Shown here: piece after piece, positions 9,002 through 16,815 of the stretch
Position numbering within the stretch: position 1 is the stretch's first letter
Layout of the letters: each line of letters starts with the position of its first letter
NCBI GenBank assembly: GCA_016188575.1
Contig: JACPHN010000235.1
Coordinates: forward strand, 1-28,666
Length of the DNA stretch: 28,666 nt
Source of the DNA: Candidatus Schekmanbacteria bacterium
GTDB taxonomy: Bacteria; CSSED10-310; JACPHN01
Direction of reading: 5' to 3'
The notes under the pieces: model-generated
What the model saw: the letters and a program-made list of their open reading frames with translations, nothing else
What the model was told of the DNA's origin: nothing
Databases searched by the model: none
Made by a program: the position numbers and the translations under genes

Positions 9002-10255
9002 GTGATCAAGAGCTCGCTGCGCGCGTTCGTCCAGACGTTTGGGTGCGCGGCGGCGGTGTTGTTGGCCGCGTGGACGAGCCTGAGCTACCTGCGTGGCGCC
9101 GCGCACTGGTCAGCGGCGGGGTACGCTGCCCAGATCGTGGCGATGACGGCTGCGGCGGCGCTCGGAACCGCGTTCGGCCGCTTTCGCGTCGCCCTCGCGG
9201 CCGCGCTGGTCGCTCTCGCCGACGCGATTTTCGTGCGCGACATTCTGGAGATCGGGGCCTCCACCGACGCCTACACGGTGCTTCTCGGGGCTTCGCTGCT
9301 GCTACCGCTGTCGCTGGCGGTGCTGGCGGTCGTCGGCGAGCGCAGCGCCCGGAGCGCCTCGGGGATGCTCCGCCTGGCCGCGGTCGCCCTGTTTCCGGGG
9401 GTGGCCTGGGCGCAGCGCGAGCGCTACCTCGTCTGGGACTTCGGTAACGCCGCCGGGCTGCTCGGCGACAGTGCGGCCGTCCTGCCGTTCGGCACGCTGA
9501 CGCCCGCGGCGCTGATCGCCTTCGCCGCGGCGATCGCCGCCGCGCTCATCGTGGCGGTGCGCCGCCGATCCGCGGTCGCCGGCGGGTTCTCTGGCGCGTT
9601 GATCGCGGTGCTGGCCGCCCTGGCCGAGCTCCCCGGAAATCGCGCCGCGGCTGCCGCATGGTTCGCGGCGGCGGTACTTTCTCTGGGCGTGTCGGTGCTT
9701 CAAGAGTCGTACGGCATGGCCTATCTCGACGAGCTGACGCGCCTGCCCGGTCGCCGCGCCTTGAACGAGACGATTGCCCGCCTCGGGCGCCGCTACGCGA
9801 TCGCGATGCTCGACGTCGACCATTTCAAGAAGTTCAACGACACCTACGGGCACGATGTCGGCGATCAGCTCCTACGGTTCCTGGCCGTGCGGCTCCGCAC
9901 CGTTGGCGGTGGTGGCCGGGCGTTTCGCTACGGTGGGGAAGAGTTCACGGTCCTGTTTTTCGGAAAGACCGCCGATGAGGCGCGAGCGCCGCTGGAGTCT
10001 CTACGGCAGCACGTCGAGAGCTCGCGCATGACGGTGCGGTCAGCCTCTCGCCCGCGGCACCGGCCCGGAGGCAGCGCGCCGCGGCGTGGGGGCGGAGACC
10101 GTCAGGTGGCGGTCACGATTTCGATCGGCGTCGCCGATCGACGACCCGAGCGGCGGCGCGCGGCGCAGGTGATGGAAGCGGCCGACAAGGCGTTGTATAA
10201 GGCGAAGAAAGAAGGTCGAAATCGAGTTGTCTCGGCGGGGTCGGGGAGTCGCTAG
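9002..10255 (+). CDS. Membrane-bound diguanylate cyclase (GGDEF), 417 aa
   Basis: The start is GTG at 9002, 50 bases after the preceding stop, with only a weak purine-rich site upstream, so the exact start is uncertain. Residues 10-235 contain about seven or eight hydrophobic segments separated by short charged loops and form an uncharacterised membrane sensor. The GGDEF domain covers about 240-412: YLDELTRLPGRRAL, the metal-binding MLDVDHFKKFND (Asp271), and an intact catalytic GGEEF at 311-315. The product-inhibition RxxD site that usually sits just upstream is absent (TVGG in its place), so feedback by c-di-GMP through that site is not expected. A proline/arginine-rich insert at about 350-367 lies before VTISIGVA. 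It should make c-di-GMP from two GTP at the inner membrane. Confidence 0.9.
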   Translation: MIKSSLRAFVQTFGCAAAVLLAAWTSLSYLRGAAHWSAAGYAAQIVAMTAAAALGTAFGRFRVALAAALVALADAIFVRDILEIGASTDAYTVLLGASLLLPLSLAVLAVVGERSARSASGMLRLAAVALFPGVAWAQRERYLVWDFGNAAGLLGDSAAVLPFGTLTPAALIAFAAAIAAALIVAVRRRSAVAGGFSGALIAVLAALAELPGNRAAAAAWFAAAVLSLGVSVLQESYGMAYLDELTRLPGRRALNETIARLGRRYAIAMLDVDHFKKFNDTYGHDVGDQLLRFLAVRLRTVGGGGRAFRYGGEEFTVLFFGKTADEARAPLESLRQHVESSRMTVRSASRPRHRPGGSAPRRGGGDRQVAVTISIGVADRRPERRRAAQVMEAADKALYKAKKEGRNRVVSAGSGSR

Positions 10256-10315
10256 ACAGGAGCTCAGGTTGTCCCGCGTGCTCCTCGTTGCCGAGGCGGC
10301 CTGTGGGAGCGTACG

Positions 10316-10640
10316 GTCAACTACCCCGGCCTGAAGGCCGGAGCTTGCTCCGGAGGAAGGTCGCAAGTCGCAAGGCTTGCATGTTGGCCAGACCAAGTTG
10401 TTGAGATTGGCAATCGTTGAAACAGATGCGTTGGACAGAAAGCAAAAGTAACACTCCGAGGTACTTCCTCAGCCTCGGACTCTGTAAGTGCGCGTTGCAG
10501 ACAAGCCGTAGGGTCGGCACGAAACGGTGTGCACAGAGGGCTGCTGTTCAACATGGTCGAGGGGAGACCGCCGAGCAAGCCAGCTTGGCGGCGTCACAAG
10601 CCCTTTACTGGGACCTCTTCGGAGGCATTGGAGGTAAGCC
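10316..10640 (+). ncRNA. Predicted omega-RNA scaffold region upstream of iscB
   Basis: About 325 bases directly 5' of iscB hold no gene but are rich in strong hairpins, as expected for the guide RNA of IscB, whose scaffold is encoded just upstream of the nuclease. Visible stems are CCGGCCT/AGGCCGG (10326-10341), GGAG/CTCC (10340-10351), TCCGAGG/CCTCGGA (10455-10479) and a nine-pair stem CCGCCGAGC/GCTTGGCGG (10568-10591). In known systems the guide is the 5' extension of the transcript reading out of the element end, so roughly 10296-10315 would be the native guide. Both transcript ends are inferred. The iscB ribosome binding site (GGAGGT, 10630-10635) lies at the 3' end of this stretch. Confidence 0.72.
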
Positions 10641-11981
10641 ATGGTTTTCGTCTTAGACAAGCGTAAACGGCCGCTGATGCCGTGCACGGAGAAGCGAGCG
10701 CGCAAGCTGCTCGCGGCGGGCCGGGCAAGGGTGCATCGCCTGTACCCGTTCACGATCCGCTTGGTCGATCGTGTCCTCGAGCACCGCGTGGTCGCACCGC
10801 TGCGCCTGAAGCTGGATCCGGGGTCCAGGACGACGGGTGTCGCGATCGTCCGCGAGGATGGTCCGGCGCAACATGTTCTGCACCTGGCCGAGATTGAACA
10901 TCGGGGCGAGACCGTGCGCAAGCACCTCGAGCAGCGGAGGAACTACCGTCGACGTCGTCGATCGACCAACCTTCGCTACCGAGCACCCCGGTTCGCCAAT
11001 CGGCGACGGCGCGAGGGATGGTTGCCGCCAAGTCTTCGTTGCCGGCTCGACAACGTGCTCGCTTGGGTTGGCCGCTATCGAAAACTCTGCCCGATCGGCG
11101 CCGTGTCCGTCGAGACCGTGCGGTTCGATACCCAGGCGATGCAGAACCCCGAGATCGCTGGTATCGAGTACCAGCAGGGCGCGCTCGCGGGCTACGAGCT
11201 GCGTGAGTACCTGCTTGAGAAGTGGGGCCGACGTTGTGCCTACTGCGACGCCGAGAATGTGCCGCTAAAAATCGAGCACATCGTGCCCAAGGCGCGCGGG
11301 GGCAGCGATCGGGCGAGCAACCTCACGCTTGCCTGCCGGTCGTGTAACGAACGCAAAGGCAGTCGCGAGGTACGGGAGTTTCTTGGGCGCGACAGCAAGC
11401 GACTGGCTCATGTTCTGGCGGCCGCGACAGCGCCGCTGGCGGCCACGGCCGCAGTCAACGTCACCCGCCGAGTCCTCTGGCAAGCGCTCGAAAACACGGG
11501 TCTGGACCTCGAAGTCAGTAGCGGCGGTCGAACCAAGTGGAACCGCTCGCGGTTCGGCATTCCGAAGGCCCATGCCCTCGATGCCGTCTGCGTAGGGGCG
11601 GTCGAACACGTGTCAGGCTGGCAGAAGCCCGTGCTTGCCATCAAAGCCTGTGGCCGTGGCAGCTACCAACGGACGCGGGTCGACAAGTTCGGCTTCGCGC
11701 GCGGCTATTTGATGCGGCAGAAGCGTGTACACGGCTTTGCAACCGGCGACCTGGTGCAAGCCGTAGTAACGCAAGGCAAGAAGATCGGCACGTACACAGG
11801 GCGCGTTGCGATACGTGTTACGGGCAGCTTCAACATCCAGACGGCGGCTGGCACCGTCGAAGGCATTTCGTACAAATACTGCCGTCTGCTTCAGCGGGTG
11901 GATGGTTACACCTACAACCAAAGAAAGAGGCACTTCCTCCCCGTCCTAAAGGACGAGGTTTCCCTGCCGAGAGCCGGATGA
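10641..11981 (+). CDS. iscB: IscB, RNA-guided HNH/RuvC endonuclease, 446 aa
   Basis: The ATG at 10641 follows GGAGGT with a short spacer. The IscB domain order is complete. There is a PLMP domain at the N terminus (KRPLMPCTEKRARKLL, about 9-25), RuvC-I with Asp59 (LKLDPGSRTTG), and an Arg-rich bridge helix (about 88-127). RuvC-II has Glu158 (VSVETVRFD). The HNH domain has zinc-type pairs C199/C202 and C232/C235, catalytic His213 (IEHIVPKARGG) and N227. RuvC-III has His311 and Asp314 (KAHALDAV). A C-terminal region of about 115 residues probably binds RNA and the target-adjacent motif. No catalytic residue is missing, so the enzyme should be active. In this family the omega-RNA guides double-strand cleavage of matching DNA. 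The last codons run through the element's right-end hairpin and the stop overlaps the rhomboid ATG. Confidence 0.95.
   Translation: MVFVLDKRKRPLMPCTEKRARKLLAAGRARVHRLYPFTIRLVDRVLEHRVVAPLRLKLDPGSRTTGVAIVREDGPAQHVLHLAEIEHRGETVRKHLEQRRNYRRRRRSTNLRYRAPRFANRRRREGWLPPSLRCRLDNVLAWVGRYRKLCPIGAVSVETVRFDTQAMQNPEIAGIEYQQGALAGYELREYLLEKWGRRCAYCDAENVPLKIEHIVPKARGGSDRASNLTLACRSCNERKGSREVREFLGRDSKRLAHVLAAATAPLAATAAVNVTRRVLWQALENTGLDLEVSSGGRTKWNRSRFGIPKAHALDAVCVGAVEHVSGWQKPVLAIKACGRGSYQRTRVDKFGFARGYLMRQKRVHGFATGDLVQAVVTQGKKIGTYTGRVAIRVTGSFNIQTAAGTVEGISYKYCRLLQRVDGYTYNQRKRHFLPVLKDEVSLPRAG
11939..11958 (+). repeat. Right-end hairpin of the IscB element
   Basis: The stem CGTCCT/AGGACG with an AA loop is extended outward by two C-G pairs across one mismatch. 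It mirrors the left-end hairpin at 10326-10341 in size and in its loop-proximal CCTRAAGG. It lies inside the iscB reading frame, as is common for iscB and tnpB genes that run to the element end. Confidence 0.7.
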
Positions 11982-13831
11982 TTCTGATCCCAATCGGTCT
12001 GGACAACGCGTCGGTGCGACGCATGCCGTGGGTGACGATCGCGCTGATGTCGCTCAACGTCCTCGCATTCGTCGTGCTGGCGGCGATGCGCAGCGGCGTC
12101 GAGCGAGGTTTGCTGAGCCAGCAACGGGAAATCGTGGCCTACTGGCAGCGTCATCCCGAGGTCGAGCTCCCGGACGACGTCGCTCGCTACCTGCCGCGCG
12201 GCGCATTCGCCAACGCCCCATCCCGGAGCGCCGCCGCGCCGTCCGCGGGCTCGGCACAGGGTACCGCCGGCGACGAGCGCGTGCTGGCGGAAATGATCCG
12301 AAACTACAGGGACAAGCTGAGCCGCCATCCTTTTCAGCACCTCGGATTCGTGCCCGCGCGCCCGTCACCGATGGCGATCATTACCTCCATGTTTGTGCAC
12401 GGAGGCCTGTTGCATCTGCTCGGGAATCTGCTGTTTTTCTACATCACCGCGCCCTTCCTCGAGGACGCGTACGGGCGCGCCGCGTTTGCGGTGCTGTATG
12501 GCACGGCCGGCATCGGCGGCCTGCTGCTGCACTGGCTCGCGTACGCTGACTCGGAGATTCCTCTGGTGGGCGCTTCGGGCGCCATCGCGGGTCTCATGGG
12601 GGCATTTGCGGTGCGCTTCGCCCGGCGTCGCCTCAAGATGCTGTACTGGATCTTCTTGTTCTTTCGCGGCACATTTTTTGCGCCCGCGTGGATCGTCTTC
12701 CCGGTCTGGGGGGTGTTGGAGCTGTTGAGCGCGCTGCTGATCGGGACGCAGAGCGGCGTCGGCCACCTGGTGCACGTCGGCGGTTTCGCCGTCGGCCTTG
12801 GCGGCGCGTATGCATTGCAGGCGACGAAGTTCGAGGAGAAGTATGTGGCGCCGGTCGCCATCGCGGCCGCGGACTGGCAGGTCAATCCTGTGGTGACCGA
12901 GGCCCGCTTCTTGCTTGAAAGCGGCCGGCCCGATCGCGCGCGTCAGATCTTGAACGCCGCGCTCGCCGTAACGCCCGCCGACCTTGACGTACATCACGCC
13001 CTGTGGGATGCGTACGTGCGACTCGGCGAGGCGAATGACGGCGCCAAGCATCTACAAAAAGTCATCGAACATGAGCTTTCCAGCGGATCGATCGATGTCG
13101 CGGTCGAGCTGTGGCGCGAGCTGTCCGCGGCGACGGGAAACGACGGCCCGCCCGTACTGCGGTGGCGCCTGGCCTCCGCGCTGCTCGAGTCGGCACCGAC
13201 CTTTTCCCGGGACTTGCTCCGCCGCCTCGCCGCCGATTCCGAGGCCGGCCCGCTCGCCGCGAAGGCCGCGGGCAAGCTCGCTGCTCTCGCCGCCGACGAG
13301 GGCGAGCGCGCGCACTGGTCCCGAGTCGCCGAGGACGCGCGCGGCGATCCGGTGATCGCCGCCCTGCCGCCGTCTGAAGCGGTGAGCGGCCCGCCGCCGT
13401 TCCCACGTGAGATCAAGGAGCTCACGGTGTCGGCTGTCAGGCCCGACGGCCTTGTCATTCTCGACGAGTCCGGGGCTTCGGGCTTGCTGCGGTACGCTCG
13501 CGTCGAGGCCGTTGCTGGCGGCATCGTGACCGATGCCGCGCCACCCAGAGTGGTCGTCGACCTCGTGCTGAACTGGAGGGAGCGGCACATCGGAAGAGCG
13601 CTGCGCATCGTGCGCCTCGATGGCTGTCGCATCAACGCGCGGGCGTTGCTCGACCGGCTCGATTTGACGCCCTTGCAGGCATTCCGCGCGCTCGTCGAGC
13701 AGGTCGCGAGCCAGGCGGATGCGGTCGTGCTGCCGCGGGCGTTGGATGGCGAGGGCGGCTTGCCGATGTATGAGGATGTCGGGGAGCTGGAAGGCGACGC
13801 CTATGTGGACCGCCCAGCCGGAAGCGCATAG
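11978..13831 (+). CDS. Rhomboid-family intramembrane serine protease with long cytoplasmic C-terminal region, 617 aa
   Basis: The ATG at 11978 overlaps the iscB stop (ATGA). The frame extends upstream but there it is only iscB out of frame. The first transmembrane helix (17-36) is followed by a soluble insert (about 40-130), then the rhomboid core. The core has H146 and N150 in HGGLLHLLGN, the nucleophile Ser200 in VGASGAIAGLMG, and the catalytic-position His266 in HVGGFAVG. Both dyad residues are present, so it should cleave transmembrane substrates. From about 290 the protein is soluble: an alpha-helical TPR-like section (about 290-450) and then a conserved-looking alpha/beta domain (about 465-605) that I cannot name. 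The length is about twice that of a minimal rhomboid. Its 3' end overlaps dinB by 29 bases. Confidence 0.88.
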   Translation: MILIPIGLDNASVRRMPWVTIALMSLNVLAFVVLAAMRSGVERGLLSQQREIVAYWQRHPEVELPDDVARYLPRGAFANAPSRSAAAPSAGSAQGTAGDERVLAEMIRNYRDKLSRHPFQHLGFVPARPSPMAIITSMFVHGGLLHLLGNLLFFYITAPFLEDAYGRAAFAVLYGTAGIGGLLLHWLAYADSEIPLVGASGAIAGLMGAFAVRFARRRLKMLYWIFLFFRGTFFAPAWIVFPVWGVLELLSALLIGTQSGVGHLVHVGGFAVGLGGAYALQATKFEEKYVAPVAIAAADWQVNPVVTEARFLLESGRPDRARQILNAALAVTPADLDVHHALWDAYVRLGEANDGAKHLQKVIEHELSSGSIDVAVELWRELSAATGNDGPPVLRWRLASALLESAPTFSRDLLRRLAADSEAGPLAAKAAGKLAALAADEGERAHWSRVAEDARGDPVIAALPPSEAVSGPPPFPREIKELTVSAVRPDGLVILDESGASGLLRYARVEAVAGGIVTDAAPPRVVVDLVLNWRERHIGRALRIVRLDGCRINARALLDRLDLTPLQAFRALVEQVASQADAVVLPRALDGEGGLPMYEDVGELEGDAYVDRPAGSA

Positions 13832-15014
13832 CGACGTTCCGCAGCGCCGCATCTTGCACTGTGACATGGACTGCTACTACGCGGCTGTGCACATGCGGGA
13901 CCGGCCCGATCTGCGGGGCCGGCCGGTGGTCGTCGGTGGCAGCCCTGCCAGTCGCGCCGTGGTCTGCTCCGCCAGCTACGAAGCGCGAGCGCACGGCGTG
14001 CGCTCGGCCATGCCGTGCGCCCAGGCACTCCGTCGCTGTCCGCAGGCCGTTTTCCTGGCTCCCGATTTCCCGCGCTACAAGCAGGAATCCGCTCTCATCT
14101 TCGCGATCTATCGGACGTTTACCCCGATCGTCGAAACGGTCTCGCTGGACGAGGCCTACCTTGACGTGACCAACCACCTCGCCGCGCACGGCAGCGCCAG
14201 CGCGGTAGCCGCCGCCATCAAGCAGCGGGTGAAGAGCGAGCGCGGCCTCACCGTCAGCGTCGGCGTGGGACCCAGTCCGCTCGTCGCCAAGATCGCTTCG
14301 GACTACGGCAAGCCGGACGGGCTCACCATTGTCCCCCCGGCGCGGGTCGCCTCATTCCTGTCACCGCTGCCGGTGCGCCGCCTCCCTGGCATTGGCCCGG
14401 CCACGGAGCGCCGGCTGCGGGACCTCGGCCTCGACCGCATAGGCGAGCTGGCGGCGGCCGCGCCGGAGCTCTTGTTCGCACGCCTGGGCCGCTACGGCCT
14501 GGTCTTGAAGGAGCTCGCCGCCGGCGTCGACGACCGCGCGCTGACGACGCATTGGGAGGTGAAGAGTCTCAGCGCCGAAACGACGTTCGACCGCGACCTT
14601 CGCGACCCCCGCCGCCTCCGCGCGGAGCTCGCCGAGCTTTGCCACGAGGTGTGCCGGCGGTTGACGGCGAACCGCGTCCGGGCTTGCGGGGTAACCGTGA
14701 AAATTCGCTACGGTGATTTCGAAACGATCACGCGGTCCTGCACGTTCGCTTCGCCCACCCGGTTACCCGCGCGGCTGATCTGGGCGACGGCGGACCTCCT
14801 GCGCGGGACCGAAGCAGGGGCACGTCCTGTGCGTCTGCTCGGCGTCGGCGCCCAGCGCCTCTCGAGAAGCGGAATCGCGCAACGCGAGCTCTTTGCAGAG
14901 GCCTTTCGGATGGCGGGTGGCTCACCTTCACCCGGCGCGCCCGACGGCGTCGTCGCGGCGACGGCCGACCTCACGAGCGCTCTCGACCTCCCGCAGACCG
15001 TAGATGCCCAATAG
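13803..15014 (+). CDS. dinB: DNA polymerase IV (Y-family translesion polymerase), 403 aa
   Basis: The chosen ATG (13803) gives a normal 14-residue lead into RILHCDMDCYYAAV, with GGAAGG upstream. An earlier in-frame ATG would add rhomboid-overlap sequence. Catalytic metal ligands Asp21 and Asp116/Glu117 (SLDEAYLD) are present. The steric-gate position is Tyr26, and VCSASYEARAHGVRSAM is typical of the fingers/palm. A helix-hairpin-helix (RRLPGIGPATERRL) lies at about 191-205, followed by the little-finger domain (about 255-355). QRELF at 360-364 is a beta-clamp binding motif of the QxxLF type. About 35 further residues follow and are not conserved in the family. The gene would copy damaged DNA with low fidelity. 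I see no LexA box upstream, and coupling to the rhomboid gene suggests co-transcription. Confidence 0.93.
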   Translation: MWTAQPEAHSDVPQRRILHCDMDCYYAAVHMRDRPDLRGRPVVVGGSPASRAVVCSASYEARAHGVRSAMPCAQALRRCPQAVFLAPDFPRYKQESALIFAIYRTFTPIVETVSLDEAYLDVTNHLAAHGSASAVAAAIKQRVKSERGLTVSVGVGPSPLVAKIASDYGKPDGLTIVPPARVASFLSPLPVRRLPGIGPATERRLRDLGLDRIGELAAAAPELLFARLGRYGLVLKELAAGVDDRALTTHWEVKSLSAETTFDRDLRDPRRLRAELAELCHEVCRRLTANRVRACGVTVKIRYGDFETITRSCTFASPTRLPARLIWATADLLRGTEAGARPVRLLGVGAQRLSRSGIAQRELFAEAFRMAGGSPSPGAPDGVVAATADLTSALDLPQTVDAQ

Positions 15015-16683
15015 CCCGTCCAGTCGCTACCCGACTGAGCCGAACCAGGATAACGGCGCCAAGCAGGATGGCCAAGGGGGCCAGCGCCCCGCCGCCGCCC
15101 AGTAGCGGCACCGGACCCAGCGGCGTCATTGTTGCCGTCGGCGGGGGAGTCTCCGTGGGCGTCGGCGTGGCGAGCCTCACGGTTTGCAGCGCATTGAAGG
15201 AAAACCAGGAGCGCCCGGCATCGTACGACGTGCCCGTGTACAGGTTGGTCCCCGCGAGAATCACCCGTTTCACCTGCTCCCACTCGGGAATCTCCAGGGT
15301 CCCATACCACGCCGCGTCGAGCGGCACCGCGCGTGCCTCATAGCGGTTTTCGCCAAAGTCCAGAATCGCCGTGGCGCCCCACCGCACGAGCCTGGCGCTC
15401 GTCGTCGTGTCTCGCTCGTAGCCATCGAAGGTCAGCGTGAGCGAATCCCATCCCTGGTCGGAGACGAAGACGATATAGGTGGTCCCGCCAGCGCGCGTCA
15501 GCGGGTGGCTGCCCGAGCTCGACTCTCCGCCCAGCGGGTAGACTTCATCCGGATCGTCGCCCAGGATTTGCTCGAGCTTGATGTGGCTGCCCGTTACCAC
15601 CTGGCTCCACGCGGCGCCGTCCGAGTAGTGGGCGCCGTCGTCGTACTCTCCGGCGATGAGATTCCAGGCCGCCCAGACGGGCAGCTCCTTGTCGAGCGTG
15701 GTCGCCAGCTCCTGCTGGAGGACCGCATCGATGGCGCTGAAGGAGTTTCCGCCGGCCACGTCGCCGCACTTCTCCCAGATCTTCTTGAGGACGTTGACCT
15801 GCCCCGTGTGCCCTTCGACGAGAAACATGGGAAAGGTGACGTGACCGTATTCGATGTCGGGCGCATTGGAACCGACATATCCGAGCGGGTAATGAGGTCT
15901 CTGAAAGAAGGTATCGAGGTCTCCAAAGTAGGCGTTGACATCGTCCGCGACATTGTCGGACATCCAGGTCGCGGAGCTGTATATCCACCAGGGATCTTCG
16001 AGATAGTCGTAGGCCGCCTGGACGAGAAAGAAGATCGTCATCCCGAGCGCGGCGCGCACGGGGTAGGAAGCGTCGGGATACGTGGAGGGGACGCTGAACT
16101 GGTAGTCGTTGTCCAGGCCGATGTAGCCGGCAGCTCGTTGCGGGTACTCTGGGTCCGGAATGCACTCGACTCCGGCGTAGCCGGAGACACTTGCTTCAAC
16201 GTGCAAGAGGTAGATGTCTATCTTGGGCTCGGCCTCCTCCGGAGAAAGGTCAGCGCACGGCGTATCGGAGAGCGGCGCTGGATAGCCGAGATCCGTGATG
16301 ATCCCGTCGTATGTCGCCTCGGCCTGGCTTGCGACCATTTCGACGTAGTCCGGCACGCTGTTTTCGTTCGTGTCGGTGGCCGGGACAGTGTCGGTCGTCG
16401 ACGTGACGTAGAAAACGCGAAACCGCGTCGAGGCGAAACTGAATACCTGCGCGCCGGCGTCATAGGAATGCCCGGGGCTGGTCTCACCGGGTTGTGTCGG
16501 GCGGCAAGTAGGGCAATCCTGAGTCGGTCGCTGCGCATTCAGCGCTCGCATCGCCCGCGCGGCATGGCCGACTTCCGGCGTCACGAGCACCAGGGCCATG
16601 GCCAGAACAAGACCGGCGGATGCGCCGCGGCGGCGCACCACCAGGGAGCTCGCGCCGGCTGATTGGGAACGCAGAAACGTCAT
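14971..16683 (-). CDS. Exported MXAN_6640-like metalloprotease homologue lacking zinc ligands, C-terminal membrane anchor, 570 aa
   Basis: A signal peptide occupies about 17-42 (GHAARA). DTNENSVPDYVEMV (104-117) is a calcium-loop-like stretch typical of these secreted proteins. The region 150-265 has the layout I associate with MXAN_6640-type putative metalloproteases. However, where those have HExxH followed by AVQFAYD, this protein reads GMTIFFLVQAAYD (214-226), and the later glutamate position reads SSATWMSD. The zinc ligands appear lost. Beta-rich domains follow (about 395-500), then a Pro/Thr linker (507-521), a Gly-rich turn, one hydrophobic helix (about 533-549) and a basic tail, a tripartite surface-anchor layout. 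The gene's 3' end overlaps that of dinB by 44 bases in a convergent arrangement. The start is ATG at 16683 with a poor ribosome binding site. The family assignment is from memory of its motifs. Confidence 0.72.
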   Translation of the reverse strand: MTFLRSQSAGASSLVVRRRGASAGLVLAMALVLVTPEVGHAARAMRALNAQRPTQDCPTCRPTQPGETSPGHSYDAGAQVFSFASTRFRVFYVTSTTDTVPATDTNENSVPDYVEMVASQAEATYDGIITDLGYPAPLSDTPCADLSPEEAEPKIDIYLLHVEASVSGYAGVECIPDPEYPQRAAGYIGLDNDYQFSVPSTYPDASYPVRAALGMTIFFLVQAAYDYLEDPWWIYSSATWMSDNVADDVNAYFGDLDTFFQRPHYPLGYVGSNAPDIEYGHVTFPMFLVEGHTGQVNVLKKIWEKCGDVAGGNSFSAIDAVLQQELATTLDKELPVWAAWNLIAGEYDDGAHYSDGAAWSQVVTGSHIKLEQILGDDPDEVYPLGGESSSGSHPLTRAGGTTYIVFVSDQGWDSLTLTFDGYERDTTTSARLVRWGATAILDFGENRYEARAVPLDAAWYGTLEIPEWEQVKRVILAGTNLYTGTSYDAGRSWFSFNALQTVRLATPTPTETPPPTATMTPLGPVPLLGGGGALAPLAILLGAVILVRLSRVATGRAIGHLRSAGGRERS

Positions 16684-16777
16684 GGCGGGAATCCCGGAAG
16701 GTTGTGATAGCGGTGGCGCCGCCGTCAGGTGACAGCGCCATCATAGTCGTCGCCCCCAGGTTTCTCAACGTCCGCTG

Positions 16778-16801
16778 CCGCCCCCCGCGCGCGGGGGGCG
16801 G
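16778..16801 (-). terminator. Perfect GC-rich palindrome after the dockerin-like gene, possible terminator
   Basis: A 12-base-pair perfect inverted repeat, CCGCCCCCCGCG/CGCGGGGGGCGG with no spacer, begins 14 bases past the stop of the minus-strand gene at 16816. It could end that transcript before the metalloprotease-like gene starts at 16683. No T-run follows on the minus strand, so Rho-independent termination is not assured. Confidence 0.4.
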
Positions 16802-16815
16802 GCGAAGGCATTCGT

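Larger units (their letters stand above)
10316..11970 (+). mobile_element. IS200/IS605-like element carrying omega-RNA and iscB, no transposase
   Basis: The left end begins with GTCAACTACC followed by a hairpin, CCGGCCT-GA-AGGCCGG, at 10326-10341. The right end has a matching hairpin, CGTCCT-AA-AGGACG, at 11942-11955, extended by two outer C-G pairs. Both loops share CCTRAAGG, the pattern of subterminal hairpins in IS605-type elements. Only iscB is present. There is no Y1 tyrosine transposase (tnpA) in the window, so mobilisation would need one in trans. The element sits between the cyclase stop and the rhomboid start codon. Exact borders are estimates, particularly the right one. Confidence 0.7.

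Noticed and set aside
10568-10591. Strong hairpin as a terminator for the cyclase gene
   Set aside because: It lies more than 300 bases after the cyclase stop, has no T-run and sits within the structured region upstream of iscB, so it fits an omega-RNA stem better.
15184-16662. 492-codon open frame on the plus strand
   Set aside because: It is antisense to the metalloprotease-like gene, with no ribosome binding site and Arg/Val/Gly-rich content without motifs.
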